From the NCBI GenBank assembly GCA_023450835.1, contig JAEXGM010000071.1:1-24563 (forward strand): DNA of 24,563 bases. The letters are read 5' to 3'. How positions within the stretch are numbered: the stretch's first letter is position 1; each line of letters starts with the position of its first letter. This DNA is from Bacillota bacterium. GTDB taxonomy: Bacteria; Bacillota; Clostridia; Lachnospirales; Lachnospiraceae. Positions 14,665 through 23,438 of the stretch are shown piece after piece. A program made the position numbers and the translations under genes. Below the pieces are notes generated by a model that searched no databases, was not told the origin of the DNA, and saw only the letters and a list, made by a program, of their open reading frames with translations.

Positions 14665-17600
14665 ATGTTTTTTATTGAAGGACGCATAAAAAAAATACTG
14701 GAAGAATTGAATCGCAGAACCATGGAATACAGTACGCCCATTCACGGAATAAAGTGGAAGGAATGTGAATATGGCGAGTTGAACCTCTTAGAGGAGAAGG
14801 ATACAGACTGGGAAGCCTATTCGGACAGACTGACCTGGGGCGGCAGAGATAAGCACAGTTGGTTTCGCTTTCATGTAGTAATCCCTGAGGAATATACAGG
14901 TAAAACGGTTGTAATAAAGATAAAAACGGACAGAGAAGGCTGGGATGCAACGAATCCCCAGTTTATTGCCTGGGTAGATAAAAAGCTGCAGCATGGTCTG
15001 GATGTAAATCATACCTGGATTCTCTTGCCGGAGGAATGTGAAGGCAGACGGGATATCTGTGTGGATTTGTATGCCTATGGAGGAACAGAAGAGGGGTATA
15101 GCAGATTACTGGGAGAGATGTTTGTATTAAATCGCCAGGTAGAAAAGCTGTATTATGACATTTCGGTGCCTTTAGAAGCTGCCTGCCTGCTGTCTGAGGA
15201 AGATAAAAGGCGGATTGATACTCTGACCTGCCTTGAAGGGGCAATAAATCTGCTGGATCTTAGAGAAGATAACAGCGAAGCATTTTACCGTTCCGTAGAG
15301 GAAGCAAGCTGTTATCTGGAGAAGGAATTTTATAATTCAGACCTCGTAGGAACTCAGAATATCACGGAATTGTGTGTCGGTCATACCCATATTGATGTTG
15401 CCTGGCTGTGGTCCTTACGCCAGACCAGAGAGAAGGCGGTACGTTCCTTTTCTACCGTTCTTTCATTAATGAAGGAATTTCCGGAATATATATTTATGTC
15501 CAGCCAGCCTCAGCTTTACCAGTTTGTGAAGCAGGACCAGCCGGAGCTCTATGAAGAAATCAAACATATGGTGGCAGAAGGACGATGGGAACCGGAGGGG
15601 TCCATGTGGGTAGAAGCGGACTGTAACCTGATTTCAGGGGAATCTTTGGTGCGCCAGATTATGTTTGGAAAGAAGTTCTTCAAAGAGGAATTCGGAGCAG
15701 AGAACAAGATATTATGGCTGCCTGACGTATTCGGCTATAGTGCGGCACTTCCGCAGGTCATGAAAAAGAGCGGCATACAGTATTTCATGACTACGAAAAT
15801 CAGCTGGAATGAATTTAACAAGCTTCCCTATGATACTTTCATGTGGAGAGGCATTGACGGAACGGAAGTTCTGACCCAGTTTATCACTACGCAGGAGTAC
15901 CTGGGAGAAAATCCTATAAATGGAACTACCTATAACGGAATCATCAATCCCAGTCATGTTCTTGGAGGCTGGCAGAGGTATCAGCAGAAGAATATCAGCA
16001 ATGAGGTGCTTAACTGCTTCGGCTACGGTGACGGAGGAGGCGGTCCGACCCGTGAAATGCTTGAAAATGCAAGAAGAATGGAAAAGGGTCTGCCGGGGCT
16101 TCCTAAGGTACAAATAGGTAAGTCAATTGATTTCTTTGAAAAGCTGGAGAGCAATACACTCTCTAATCCGAAACTGCCCAGGTGGGTGGGTGAACTTTAT
16201 CTTGAATTCCATAGAGGCACTTATACTTCCATGGCAAGGAATAAAAAATATAACCGCAAGGCAGAATTTATGAACCAGGATCTGGAGTGGCTCTCCGTTA
16301 TGGCAGAGCAGCTGACCGGATTAGAATATCCTTCAGAGCAGATTCATGACAGTTGGGAAGTAACTCTGCTGAATCAGTTCCATGATATTATTCCCGGTTC
16401 TTCCATCAAAGAAGTATACGAGACCTCCAAGGAGCAGTACGAGCTGCTGGTACAGGAGGGGAAGAAACTGATTAATAAGTCTCTTATTTCAATGGCAGAA
16501 AATATGGAAATCAAAGAGGACTCTTTTGTAGTCTTTAATCAGCTGGGATTTGTCAGAGATGATATTGTAATCGTGGATTTACCGGAAGGCTGGGAGAATG
16601 CAGGGGTTTATGACCGCGAAGAACTTTTATTGACCCAGATTTCCCATGATGGAAAACTTGTCTTTTATGCAAGGGAATTACCGGCAAAAGGATATAAGAA
16701 ATTTATCACAAAGAAAGCTCCCATACAGGAGACTATTTCCGAGGTGATATATGAAAGCGGCTGTACGATGGTAAATGACTTTTTTGAGCTGGTCATTAAT
16801 AAAGAGGGCAATATTACATCCATCTATGACAAACAGAATAAAAGGCAGGTATTAAAACCGGGTTCCCGTGGAAATGTGCTGCAGGTATTTGAAGATAAGC
16901 CCATGGATTTTGACGCCTGGAATCTGGATATCTTCTATCAGGAGAAGTCCTGGGAGATGAATGATGTTACGGAAATTCGGGTCTTGGAAGAGGGACCGGT
17001 CAGGAAGGTAGTCCGGATAAAGAAAAACTATCTGAAATCCACCCTTGTTCAGACGATTTCCATCTATTCAGAGATTGACAGAATAGATTTTAACACGAAG
17101 ATTGATTGGAAAGAAAAGCAGGCTTTTGTGAAAGCAGCCTTTCCCGTTGCAATAAATTCGGATAAGGCAACTTATGATATCCAATTCGGCAATGTGGAAC
17201 GGCCTACCCATTGGAATACCAGCTGGGACCTTGCAAAATTCGAAGTATGCGCACACAAATGGGCGGATTTATCAGAAGGCGGATATGGCGTTGCTCTGCT
17301 CAATGACTGTAAGTACGGATATGATATCAAGGATTCCGTCATGCGGCTTTCTCTGCTGAAATCTGCCATACATCCCAATCCGGATGCGGACAAAGAATTG
17401 CATGAATTTACCTATTCCCTTTATCCTCATTTCGGTAATTTTAAAGAGGCGAAAGTAGACCAGATGGCATACCGGCTAAACTGCCCGGTTTATTGTGTAC
17501 TGCAAGAGGCCCATACCGGTACCCTGCCTGAAGAAATTTCTTTTATATCGGTAGATCAAAGTAATGTATTCATTGATACGATTAAGAAATCGGAAAGCGG

Positions 17601-17799
17601 AAAGGAATACATTGTTCGTATGTATGAAAACCATAACCGGCTCACGGCAGGCTGCTGTACCTTCTATCAGGATATTTGCAGCGTTGTGGAGTGTGACCTT
17701 TTGGAAAATGATATTTCAGAAGTCTGCCATCAGGGAAATCAATTCGAGTTTTTAATGAAACCCTTTGAAATCAAAACATTTAAAATTGTTATGAAATAA
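14665..17799 (+). CDS. GH38 alpha-mannosidase (canonical)
   Basis: This zinc-dependent retaining alpha-mannosidase of 1044 aa, cytoplasmic, is of the length of the yeast Ams1/large bacterial type. The N-terminal lead domain (about 1-230) carries a beta-sandwich. The catalytic domain follows with CVGHTHIDVAWLW (zinc ligands His about 242 and Asp about 244), WVEADCNLISGESLVRQ, WLPDVFGYSAALPQ (nucleophile Asp about 354) and NQFHDIIPGSS (zinc His/Asp site about 573-574). The helical linker and C-terminal beta domains end at KPFEIKTFKIV. AAAGGAG lies 7 nt before the ATG, and the gap to the esterase gene is 15 nt. All canonical catalytic motifs are intact, unlike the first GH38-like protein. Likely action: release of mannose from alpha-linked manno-oligosaccharides taken up by the linked importer. 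Linkage specificity (1,2 / 1,3 / 1,6) cannot be told. Last gene before a strong terminator. Confidence 0.94.
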   Translation: MFFIEGRIKKILEELNRRTMEYSTPIHGIKWKECEYGELNLLEEKDTDWEAYSDRLTWGGRDKHSWFRFHVVIPEEYTGKTVVIKIKTDREGWDATNPQFIAWVDKKLQHGLDVNHTWILLPEECEGRRDICVDLYAYGGTEEGYSRLLGEMFVLNRQVEKLYYDISVPLEAACLLSEEDKRRIDTLTCLEGAINLLDLREDNSEAFYRSVEEASCYLEKEFYNSDLVGTQNITELCVGHTHIDVAWLWSLRQTREKAVRSFSTVLSLMKEFPEYIFMSSQPQLYQFVKQDQPELYEEIKHMVAEGRWEPEGSMWVEADCNLISGESLVRQIMFGKKFFKEEFGAENKILWLPDVFGYSAALPQVMKKSGIQYFMTTKISWNEFNKLPYDTFMWRGIDGTEVLTQFITTQEYLGENPINGTTYNGIINPSHVLGGWQRYQQKNISNEVLNCFGYGDGGGGPTREMLENARRMEKGLPGLPKVQIGKSIDFFEKLESNTLSNPKLPRWVGELYLEFHRGTYTSMARNKKYNRKAEFMNQDLEWLSVMAEQLTGLEYPSEQIHDSWEVTLLNQFHDIIPGSSIKEVYETSKEQYELLVQEGKKLINKSLISMAENMEIKEDSFVVFNQLGFVRDDIVIVDLPEGWENAGVYDREELLLTQISHDGKLVFYARELPAKGYKKFITKKAPIQETISEVIYESGCTMVNDFFELVINKEGNITSIYDKQNKRQVLKPGSRGNVLQVFEDKPMDFDAWNLDIFYQEKSWEMNDVTEIRVLEEGPVRKVVRIKKNYLKSTLVQTISIYSEIDRIDFNTKIDWKEKQAFVKAAFPVAINSDKATYDIQFGNVERPTHWNTSWDLAKFEVCAHKWADLSEGGYGVALLNDCKYGYDIKDSVMRLSLLKSAIHPNPDADKELHEFTYSLYPHFGNFKEAKVDQMAYRLNCPVYCVLQEAHTGTLPEEISFISVDQSNVFIDTIKKSESGKEYIVRMYENHNRLTAGCCTFYQDICSVVECDLLENDISEVCHQGNQFEFLMKPFEIKTFKIVMK

Positions 17800-17812
17800 T
17801 TTCCAGAAATAT

Positions 17813-17867
17813 GTTAAAATGAAGAGGAGGCATAGAAGTCGGGCTTAATCTTCATTTTAACTTTTTT
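17813..17867 (+). terminator. Intrinsic terminator of the transporter/mannosidase operon
   Basis: Arms 17813-17825 and 17849-17861 (GTTAAAATGAAGA / TCTTCATTTTAAC) pair perfectly over 13 bp and are followed immediately by six Ts. It starts 13 nt after the GH38 stop. Confidence 0.85.
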
Positions 17868-17916
17868 GTGAATGTCCAATTCTTATTTGGATATTCCGAA
17901 TTCCGTAATTGAAATA
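17864..17916. repeat. Imperfect tandem repeat, copy 1
   Basis: TTTTGTGAATGTCCAA...TTGGATAT...GAATTC...TGAAA matches a second copy at 17939-17990 (start to start 75 nt), roughly 70% identical by eye. Each copy also contains TTGT-[GA]-A, a 17-nt spacer and GGATAT, a poor promoter-like arrangement, and a CCAA/TTGG inverted repeat. Possible operator or enhancer-like sites for the gene that follows. Confidence 0.45.
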
Positions 17917-17938
17917 ACTATCTTTAGTTTTTTCAATC

Positions 17939-17990
17939 TTTTGTAAATACCAAATTTTCGATTGGATATCAATGAATTCGTAGATGAAAA
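17939..17990. repeat. Imperfect tandem repeat, copy 2
   Basis: TTTTGTAAATACCAAA...TTGGATAT...GAATTC...TGAAA, second copy of the element at 17864-17916. It ends about 57 nt before the preferred start of the DUF1861 gene. Confidence 0.45.
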
Positions 17991-18046
17991 ACCATATTTT
18001 TATTAACCAACATTATGAATTAACGGATAAAACAAGGGGGAAAGCA

Positions 18047-18997
18047 ATGGATATATTAAAAGAACGCAGCAGATTTCAAGAAACACGAAAGATTTACGAT
18101 GCTGCTCTGCTGAATTTTCGTGGGGTAGAAGGATATGATGTTTATAACTGTTCTATTCCCTTCTTCTGGAATGGAAAGAGATATATTTATGGACGGGTTG
18201 AACGAAGAGCAGAATGGATGCGCTCTCTGGTACGTTTATTTGAAGAGACGGGAAAAGATGAATGGAGTCTTGTGCCGGAATCCATGATATATCAGTTGGA
18301 GGACCCATATATCAGCATTATTAAGAATCAAATGGTGTTGGGAGGAACTCATGTCCGTATCAATGGTACGAAATTAGACACTTATTATGGGTATTTTTAT
18401 CGTGGTACGGAGCTGGGGGATCTCTATTATTTCACAACAGGTCCGGAATATATGAAGGATATCCGTCTGGTTGAACTTGCAGGCGGCAGAATAGGAGTAT
18501 TTTCCAGACCAAGGAATAACAGCATACTGGAAAAGCATGGCAGTGAGTCTATGATAGGATTTTCCATTATTAATTCGCTGGATGAGCTTACGGCAGATGT
18601 TATTGAAAATGCACCTTTTATTGAAGGATTATTCTCAGACGGAGAATGGGGCGGATGTAATCAGGCATATCTGCTTGATGGCGGAAACATCGGTGTTATC
18701 GGTCATCTAAGTTACAGTTATGCTGACAGTACCGGAGAGAAACAATCTTCTTATATGAATATGTCCTTTGTGCTGGAACCGGATACCTTAGCAGTGCATG
18801 ACTATAAAATTATTGGAACCAGAGATTGCTATCCTGCCGGTCCTGCAAAAAAGCCCCACCTGGCAGACTGCGCTTTTACCTCCGGCATTGTGATGCGTGA
18901 AGACGGCAGGGCTGACCTCTACAGTGGAATCGGTGATTGCAGGGAAGGCTGTATTGTAATTGATTACCCTTTTGAAGGGTACGGACGAATAAAATAA
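18047..18997 (+). CDS. DUF1861 family protein, probable mannoside phosphorylase-like enzyme
   Basis: This cytoplasmic 316-aa protein looks like the DUF1861 family, predicted five-bladed beta-propellers related in fold to GH130 and GH43. I chose the ATG at 18047 (AAGGGGG 7 nt upstream); the longer frame from 17984 has no ribosome binding site. Family-like elements are GYDVYNCSIPFFWNGKRYIYGRVERR near the start, LEDPYIS (Glu/Asp about 85-86, the site used by related propeller enzymes), GGTH, GRIGVFSRPR and a second-half HLSY motif. From memory, Leishmania DUF1861 proteins are mannosyltransferase/phosphorylases acting on beta-1,2-mannan (CAZy GT108). If that holds for bacterial members, this enzyme would cleave or build beta-mannosides with phosphate, complementing the alpha-mannosidases. 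It is separated from the operon by a terminator, so it may be transcribed separately. Confidence 0.72.
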   Translation: MDILKERSRFQETRKIYDAALLNFRGVEGYDVYNCSIPFFWNGKRYIYGRVERRAEWMRSLVRLFEETGKDEWSLVPESMIYQLEDPYISIIKNQMVLGGTHVRINGTKLDTYYGYFYRGTELGDLYYFTTGPEYMKDIRLVELAGGRIGVFSRPRNNSILEKHGSESMIGFSIINSLDELTADVIENAPFIEGLFSDGEWGGCNQAYLLDGGNIGVIGHLSYSYADSTGEKQSSYMNMSFVLEPDTLAVHDYKIIGTRDCYPAGPAKKPHLADCAFTSGIVMREDGRADLYSGIGDCREGCIVIDYPFEGYGRIK

Positions 18998-19118
18998 TTT
19001 CTGTGGTAAAAGGTCAGTCTTTCACAGTGGAATGGCAAGTTGCACTTAAACAAATCGGCAATATATATTGGAACAAAGCTTTTAGTACTCACATAATAAA
19101 ATAAGATATGGAAAAGGT

Positions 19119-21863
19119 ATGTTAATCACTATGATGGAATCGAAGACGGCAATAACTCCTTACAGTTTGAAAACCGAATACCTGGCTAACCCCCTTGGCA
19201 TTGATGCAGAAAGACCGCGTTTTAGCTGGCTGCTAAAATCAGAGGCAAGAGGCATGGCACAGTATGCTTACAGGGTGATTGTCGCTACCAGTTTAGAACT
19301 GCTTGCACAGAATACCGGGGATATGTGGGACAGTGGCAAGGTTATTTCAAAAGAAACTGTTAATATTGAATATACAGGTAAGAGGCTTTGCAGCAGAACA
19401 AGCTATTGGTGGCGTGTGTACTCTTATCATAACGGGAATGAGACAGGTACTGTCAGTGAGAGCGCTGTGTTTGAGACCGCCCTTATGGAACCGTCGGATT
19501 TTATCTGTAAATGGACCGGTACAGAGGAAGAAATAAGCTCACCCATCTTTCGAAGGGAATTTCATTTAGAGGAAAAAGCAGTGAAGGCCCGTGCATATAT
19601 ATGCGGGTTAGGCTATTATGAGATGTACTTTAACGGACAAAAAGCAGGGGATCATGTCCTGGACCCGAATTGGACGGATTTTGATGACCGTACACTGAGA
19701 GATTTGATTTACCCTTATAAGGATAACTCCAGAAAACGGGCGCTTTATGTTACATATGATATTACCTCCCTGCTGAAATTCGGCAGTAATGCAATTGGCA
19801 TCATGCTTGGAAATGGCTTGTATAACCAAAATGAAAGAAATGTCGAGGGCAGGATGGCCTACGGGAAGCCTAAGTTCTGGCTGCAGATACATATAAAGTT
19901 CGAGGACGGAAGTGAAAAAGTCATCGGAAGCGGCAATGGGTGGAAATATTCAGAGGGGCCGGTAGTTTTCAATAACATCTATTATGGTGAAATCTACGAT
20001 GCCAGGTTGGAGCAGGCAGGCTGGAAGGAGTCTGGATATGATGACTCAAGCTGGAATGCAGCGAAAGAAGTGCCTGGGGTGGCTGGAAAATTAAAGTCCC
20101 AGATGTCACCGGCTGATAAGGTAATATCAGTAATGGAGCCTGTCGGCATTACAGGCAACAAAACCGGAAGTAAGGTCTATGACCTTGGACAGAATATTTC
20201 AGGATGGGCAAAGATAAAGGTCTGTGGCGGCACCGGCAAAAAAGTAGAGATGAGGTTTGCAGAAGAGCTTGATGACAATGGATATCTGGATTTTAACAGC
20301 GCAGGCTCTAAGGAACAGATTCAGAAAGATGTTTATATTCTAGCTGGTAAGGGAATTGAAACTTATGAGCCTCGTTTTACCTGGCATGGTTTTCGGTATA
20401 TTGAGGTAACTATGGATGAGGAAGTCCATATGGAAAGCCTTACAGGTATTGTTGTGCATGCCGATATCAAGAGCGTTGGCAGTTTCTCCTGTTCAAACCA
20501 GCTGTTTAATAGGATTTATGAGATATATAGATGGAGTCAATTGACAAATTTACATAGCGGAGTACCCAGTGACTGCCCTCACCGTGAACGGCTTGGATAT
20601 ACCGGTGATGCTCAGATAACTGCCGAATCTGCAATGTTTAGCTTTGATATGGCAGCCTTTTATACAAAATGGATTGAAGATATAGACTATGCCAGAGATA
20701 TGAACTCTGGGTATATTCCGCATACGGTGCCTTTTTATGGCGGCGGTGGTGGCCCCGGAGGTTGGGGCTGTGCCGCGATATTATTACCATGGTATATGTA
20801 CCTTTACTATGGGGATAAAAGGATATTGGAAAGCCATTATGAAATGATGCTTGCCTGGATGGAATACCTGCGCAGACATGCAGATGAGGACGGCATTATT
20901 ACCAGCGAGGAACCTGGCTCCTGGTGCCTTGGTGAATGGGTGGTACCCCATCAATTTGATGAAGTTGCAGGAAAAAAAGACGGGTTCAATATTGATGTTC
21001 CGACAGAACTTGTAAATACCTGTTTCTATATACAGTCAGCCGCTATTATGAAGGCAATTGCCCGAATTCTTGGAGATAATGAAAAAGAGAGCCGCTTTAC
21101 AACTCTCAGTTCTGATTTAAAAAGAGGAATGCATAAAAGATTCTATCATGAGGATACCGGCTCCTATGGGGCAGGTGTTCAAGGGTGTGATGTATTTGCG
21201 CTGGCAGCGGACTGTGTTACGGAAGAAAATAAAGGGAAGGTGATAGCAAATCTGCTCGGAAACATTACAGATAAGAATGAAGGACACTTTGATACCGGTA
21301 TCTTCGGAACACCACAGATGCTAGAAATACTCTCAGAGAACGGAGAGCAGGAAACAGCTTATACTGTAATGAACCAGACAAGTTATCCGGGCTATGGATA
21401 TATGCTGTCCCAAGGGGCGACAACTCTTTGGGAGTGCTGGGAAAAAGAGCACGGTTCTCATAACCATCCCATGTTTGGAAGTGTTACAGCCTGGATGTTT
21501 AAGTACGTTGCCGGTCTGCGGCCGGATAAGAATAAGCCGGGATTTGAGCACCTTATAGTACGGCCATATTTGTTCTCGGAAATTGATTATGCGGAAGCCT
21601 CCTATGAATCTGTGCGGGGACATATAGGAATTCGATGGGAGAGAACGGACACTAACAAGGCAGTACTTCTGGAGATTCCCTGTAATTGCAGCGCAGAGGT
21701 GTATTTACCGGTAAAAGATTTAGAACGGATAGCAGAAAGTGGAATATATATCTTTGATAATGGGAAGCTGCTTGAGGGGATTCAAGGGATAACAGGATAT
21801 TCATTGGAAGAAGACGGGGTAATGATAACGGTACAGTCCGGAGTATATCGTTTTGAATTATAA
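19119..21863 (+). CDS. GH78 alpha-L-rhamnosidase
   Basis: This inverting alpha-L-rhamnosidase of 914 aa has no signal peptide, so it is cytoplasmic. Domain order is typical: fibronectin-like N-terminal domain (LKTEYLANPLGIDAERPRFSW, about 16-37), beta-sandwich domains (GLGYYEMYFNGQKAGDHVLDPNWTD about 163-187; VYDLGQNISGWAKI about 353-366), the (alpha/alpha)6 catalytic barrel, and a C-terminal beta domain. SDCPHRERLGYTGDAQ holds the three acidic residues (about D485, E490, D497) with the same +5 and +12 spacing as the characterised Bacillus RhaB. The general base Glu is in TTLWECWEKEHGSHNHPMFGS (about E772). The start is uncertain: AAAAGG is only 1 nt before the ATG at 19119 and 13 nt before ATGs at 19131/19134. 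It follows the DUF1861 gene by 121 nt without an obvious terminator. Confidence 0.92.
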   Translation: MLITMMESKTAITPYSLKTEYLANPLGIDAERPRFSWLLKSEARGMAQYAYRVIVATSLELLAQNTGDMWDSGKVISKETVNIEYTGKRLCSRTSYWWRVYSYHNGNETGTVSESAVFETALMEPSDFICKWTGTEEEISSPIFRREFHLEEKAVKARAYICGLGYYEMYFNGQKAGDHVLDPNWTDFDDRTLRDLIYPYKDNSRKRALYVTYDITSLLKFGSNAIGIMLGNGLYNQNERNVEGRMAYGKPKFWLQIHIKFEDGSEKVIGSGNGWKYSEGPVVFNNIYYGEIYDARLEQAGWKESGYDDSSWNAAKEVPGVAGKLKSQMSPADKVISVMEPVGITGNKTGSKVYDLGQNISGWAKIKVCGGTGKKVEMRFAEELDDNGYLDFNSAGSKEQIQKDVYILAGKGIETYEPRFTWHGFRYIEVTMDEEVHMESLTGIVVHADIKSVGSFSCSNQLFNRIYEIYRWSQLTNLHSGVPSDCPHRERLGYTGDAQITAESAMFSFDMAAFYTKWIEDIDYARDMNSGYIPHTVPFYGGGGGPGGWGCAAILLPWYMYLYYGDKRILESHYEMMLAWMEYLRRHADEDGIITSEEPGSWCLGEWVVPHQFDEVAGKKDGFNIDVPTELVNTCFYIQSAAIMKAIARILGDNEKESRFTTLSSDLKRGMHKRFYHEDTGSYGAGVQGCDVFALAADCVTEENKGKVIANLLGNITDKNEGHFDTGIFGTPQMLEILSENGEQETAYTVMNQTSYPGYGYMLSQGATTLWECWEKEHGSHNHPMFGSVTAWMFKYVAGLRPDKNKPGFEHLIVRPYLFSEIDYAEASYESVRGHIGIRWERTDTNKAVLLEIPCNCSAEVYLPVKDLERIAESGIYIFDNGKLLEGIQGITGYSLEEDGVMITVQSGVYRFEL

Positions 21864-21933
21864 GAAGGGTTCGGGGGCAAGGTATTAAATCCAATAAATT
21901 TTTTAATTTACTTTCACTATCTTCTTTTGACTA

Positions 21934-21980
21934 AACAGAGTTAGCTTAAATGGGTTGCCCTCATTAAGCTGGCTCTGTTT
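21934..21980 (+). terminator. Intrinsic terminator after the rhamnosidase gene
   Basis: Arms 21934-21949 and 21964-21979 (AACAGAGTTAGCTTAA / TTAAGCTGGCTCTGTT) pair over 16 bp including two T-G wobbles around a 14-nt loop, followed by TTGCTAT. It lies about 70 nt after the rhamnosidase stop and closes the sugar locus. Confidence 0.78.
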
Positions 21981-22162
21981 TGCTATATTGAAATAACATT
22001 CAACACTGGCTCTTATTTGATTAATAATGATAATTTGTATTAAATTAAGGATACACAATATGATATGTTCTGGAAGGTAGATTATGAAAAAAGAAATAAA
22101 TATATCCTGATATACACTAAAATATTGAGATTGATGTCTAATTATATAATTTACAAATTATG

Positions 22163-22191
22163 TTGAAATTACCAAATATTTGAACTATAAT
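22163..22191 (+). promoter_or_regulatory. SigA-type promoter of the SLH protein gene
   Basis: TTGAAA (22163-22168), 17-nt spacer, TATAAT (22186-22191). Predicted start near 22198, leader about 80 nt. The stretch between the preceding terminator and this promoter (21981-22162) is AT-rich and holds nothing else I can support. Confidence 0.75.
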
Positions 22192-22279
22192 ATACAAGGT
22201 TATCAATAAAATGTTTTACTATAAAAAACAAAGGCCTGAGCATTTAATGATAACTCTTATAATGTGAAAGGGGATACAA

Positions 22280-23410
22280 ATGAAAAAGTTTATTTCAAAA
22301 TTAATTTGTGCAGCTCTAATATTTATGATGGTTGTCACACCAGTACAAGCAGCAACAAGTACCCTAAAAGATATCGATGTAAATGATCCGGCATCAGACA
22401 AAGTAATGTGGGCTGTAGAGCAGGGGTATATGAAACCTGTATTAGGAAGGTTTTTTCCTGATAAAAAGGTAAACCGTGGTGAATTTGCCTATATAATATG
22501 GAAAGTAACAGGATTAAAATTGATTAATCCTTCGCAACAATCATTTACTGATATAGGTAAAACATATCAATATTATAAGTATATAGAAACCATGAAGAAA
22601 TATATCAATTCTTATAAAGCTAGTGATGGAACTAAAACATTTAAACCCAAAGGATATATTACCAGGGAAGATGCTGCTATGGCTGTAGTAAAGATGTTAG
22701 GTTTTGATACAAATGAAGCATTATTAGATGATGTGGAATCAGATATATCCATAGAAGACTTTATAGTTGATGCAAACAAAATTACTAAGGCAAATTTGAA
22801 GTATGTTGAAATAGCCGTTGTAAATGAGTTAATGGATTTTACAATGAATGATAATGGTGATATTTACTTTAACCCCAAAAATGTTCTGACTAGAAAAGAA
22901 CTTGCTAATTTGTTGTGGAATGCGACTCAGTTAAGAGATTACTACAAAACAGACTATGATGAAGATACTGATGAGCAGGATTCAAACGAAAATAATAATA
23001 ACAACCAAAATGATAATGCAATAGATTCTAATTATGATTCATCGGAAGATGGAGCTGAATATCCTTGGAGTAGGAATATTAATGTAAAATTCCAGGATAA
23101 CCCTGACTATATTGGAAGCTGGGAATCTGTTGCATATGTGAATGATATCGAATCTTTTAAACCTGGCATGCAGCAAAGCTTTAGTTTGTTTTTAGAAAGC
23201 CTTGAGATTCTTCCGAAGGGATATACAGATAAAAGTTGGCTTAAGTGGACAGATGGACACATTTTGAATATTGGCGGAGATTCAACAAATGGAAATTTGA
23301 TTCTTAAGGAGATAAATGGTGAGAAATACCTGTTTTTACAATGGATTTCTGGTGATCAATTATTTCGTGGACAAGAACCTTCCTGGTATGTATTAAAAAG
23401 AACTAAGTAG
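22280..23410 (+). CDS. SLH-domain surface protein with BlaR1-like C-terminal domain
   Basis: This exported 376-aa protein is held on the wall non-covalently. A signal peptide (about 1-25, ending VQAA) is followed by three SLH-like modules: about 27-85 (DIDVNDPASDKVMWAVEQGYM..FFPDKKVNRGEFAYIIWKVTG), 88-150 (FTDIGKTYQYYKYIETM..FKPKGYITREDAAMAVVKMLG) and 152-220 (..YVEIAVVNELMDF..YFNPKNVLTRKELANLLWNAT). A disordered acidic Asn/Asp-rich linker (about 228-262) precedes a C-terminal domain (NPDYIGSWESVAYV..FLESLEILPKG..YLFLQWISGDQLFRGQEPSWYVLKR). That pattern resembles the lipocalin-like tail of some BlaR1/M56-type membrane proteins of Bacilli and Clostridia. GAAAGGGG precedes the ATG. Function unknown; the C-terminal domain may bind a small ligand at the cell surface (inference). 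The DNA is more AT-rich than the sugar locus to its left. Confidence 0.82.
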   Translation: MKKFISKLICAALIFMMVVTPVQAATSTLKDIDVNDPASDKVMWAVEQGYMKPVLGRFFPDKKVNRGEFAYIIWKVTGLKLINPSQQSFTDIGKTYQYYKYIETMKKYINSYKASDGTKTFKPKGYITREDAAMAVVKMLGFDTNEALLDDVESDISIEDFIVDANKITKANLKYVEIAVVNELMDFTMNDNGDIYFNPKNVLTRKELANLLWNATQLRDYYKTDYDEDTDEQDSNENNNNNQNDNAIDSNYDSSEDGAEYPWSRNINVKFQDNPDYIGSWESVAYVNDIESFKPGMQQSFSLFLESLEILPKGYTDKSWLKWTDGHILNIGGDSTNGNLILKEINGEKYLFLQWISGDQLFRGQEPSWYVLKRTK

Positions 23411-23438
23411 AAAGATTTATATTATATGTACTTCTAAC

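Noticed and set aside
14672..15244. Long reading frames on the minus strand opposite the GH38 gene
   Set aside because: They overlap a gene with clear motifs, have no ribosome binding sites and encode no recognisable protein; the same applies to other antisense frames in the glycosidase genes.
5207..21863. Horizontally acquired island
   Set aside because: No integrase, tRNA, insertion sequence or flanking repeats; base composition differs only mildly from the left part of the window.
22084..22110. Nine-codon reading frame (MKKEINIS) with a possible ribosome binding site
   Set aside because: It lies upstream of the promoter of the following gene and has no conserved feature; probably chance, or the remnant of a gene start.
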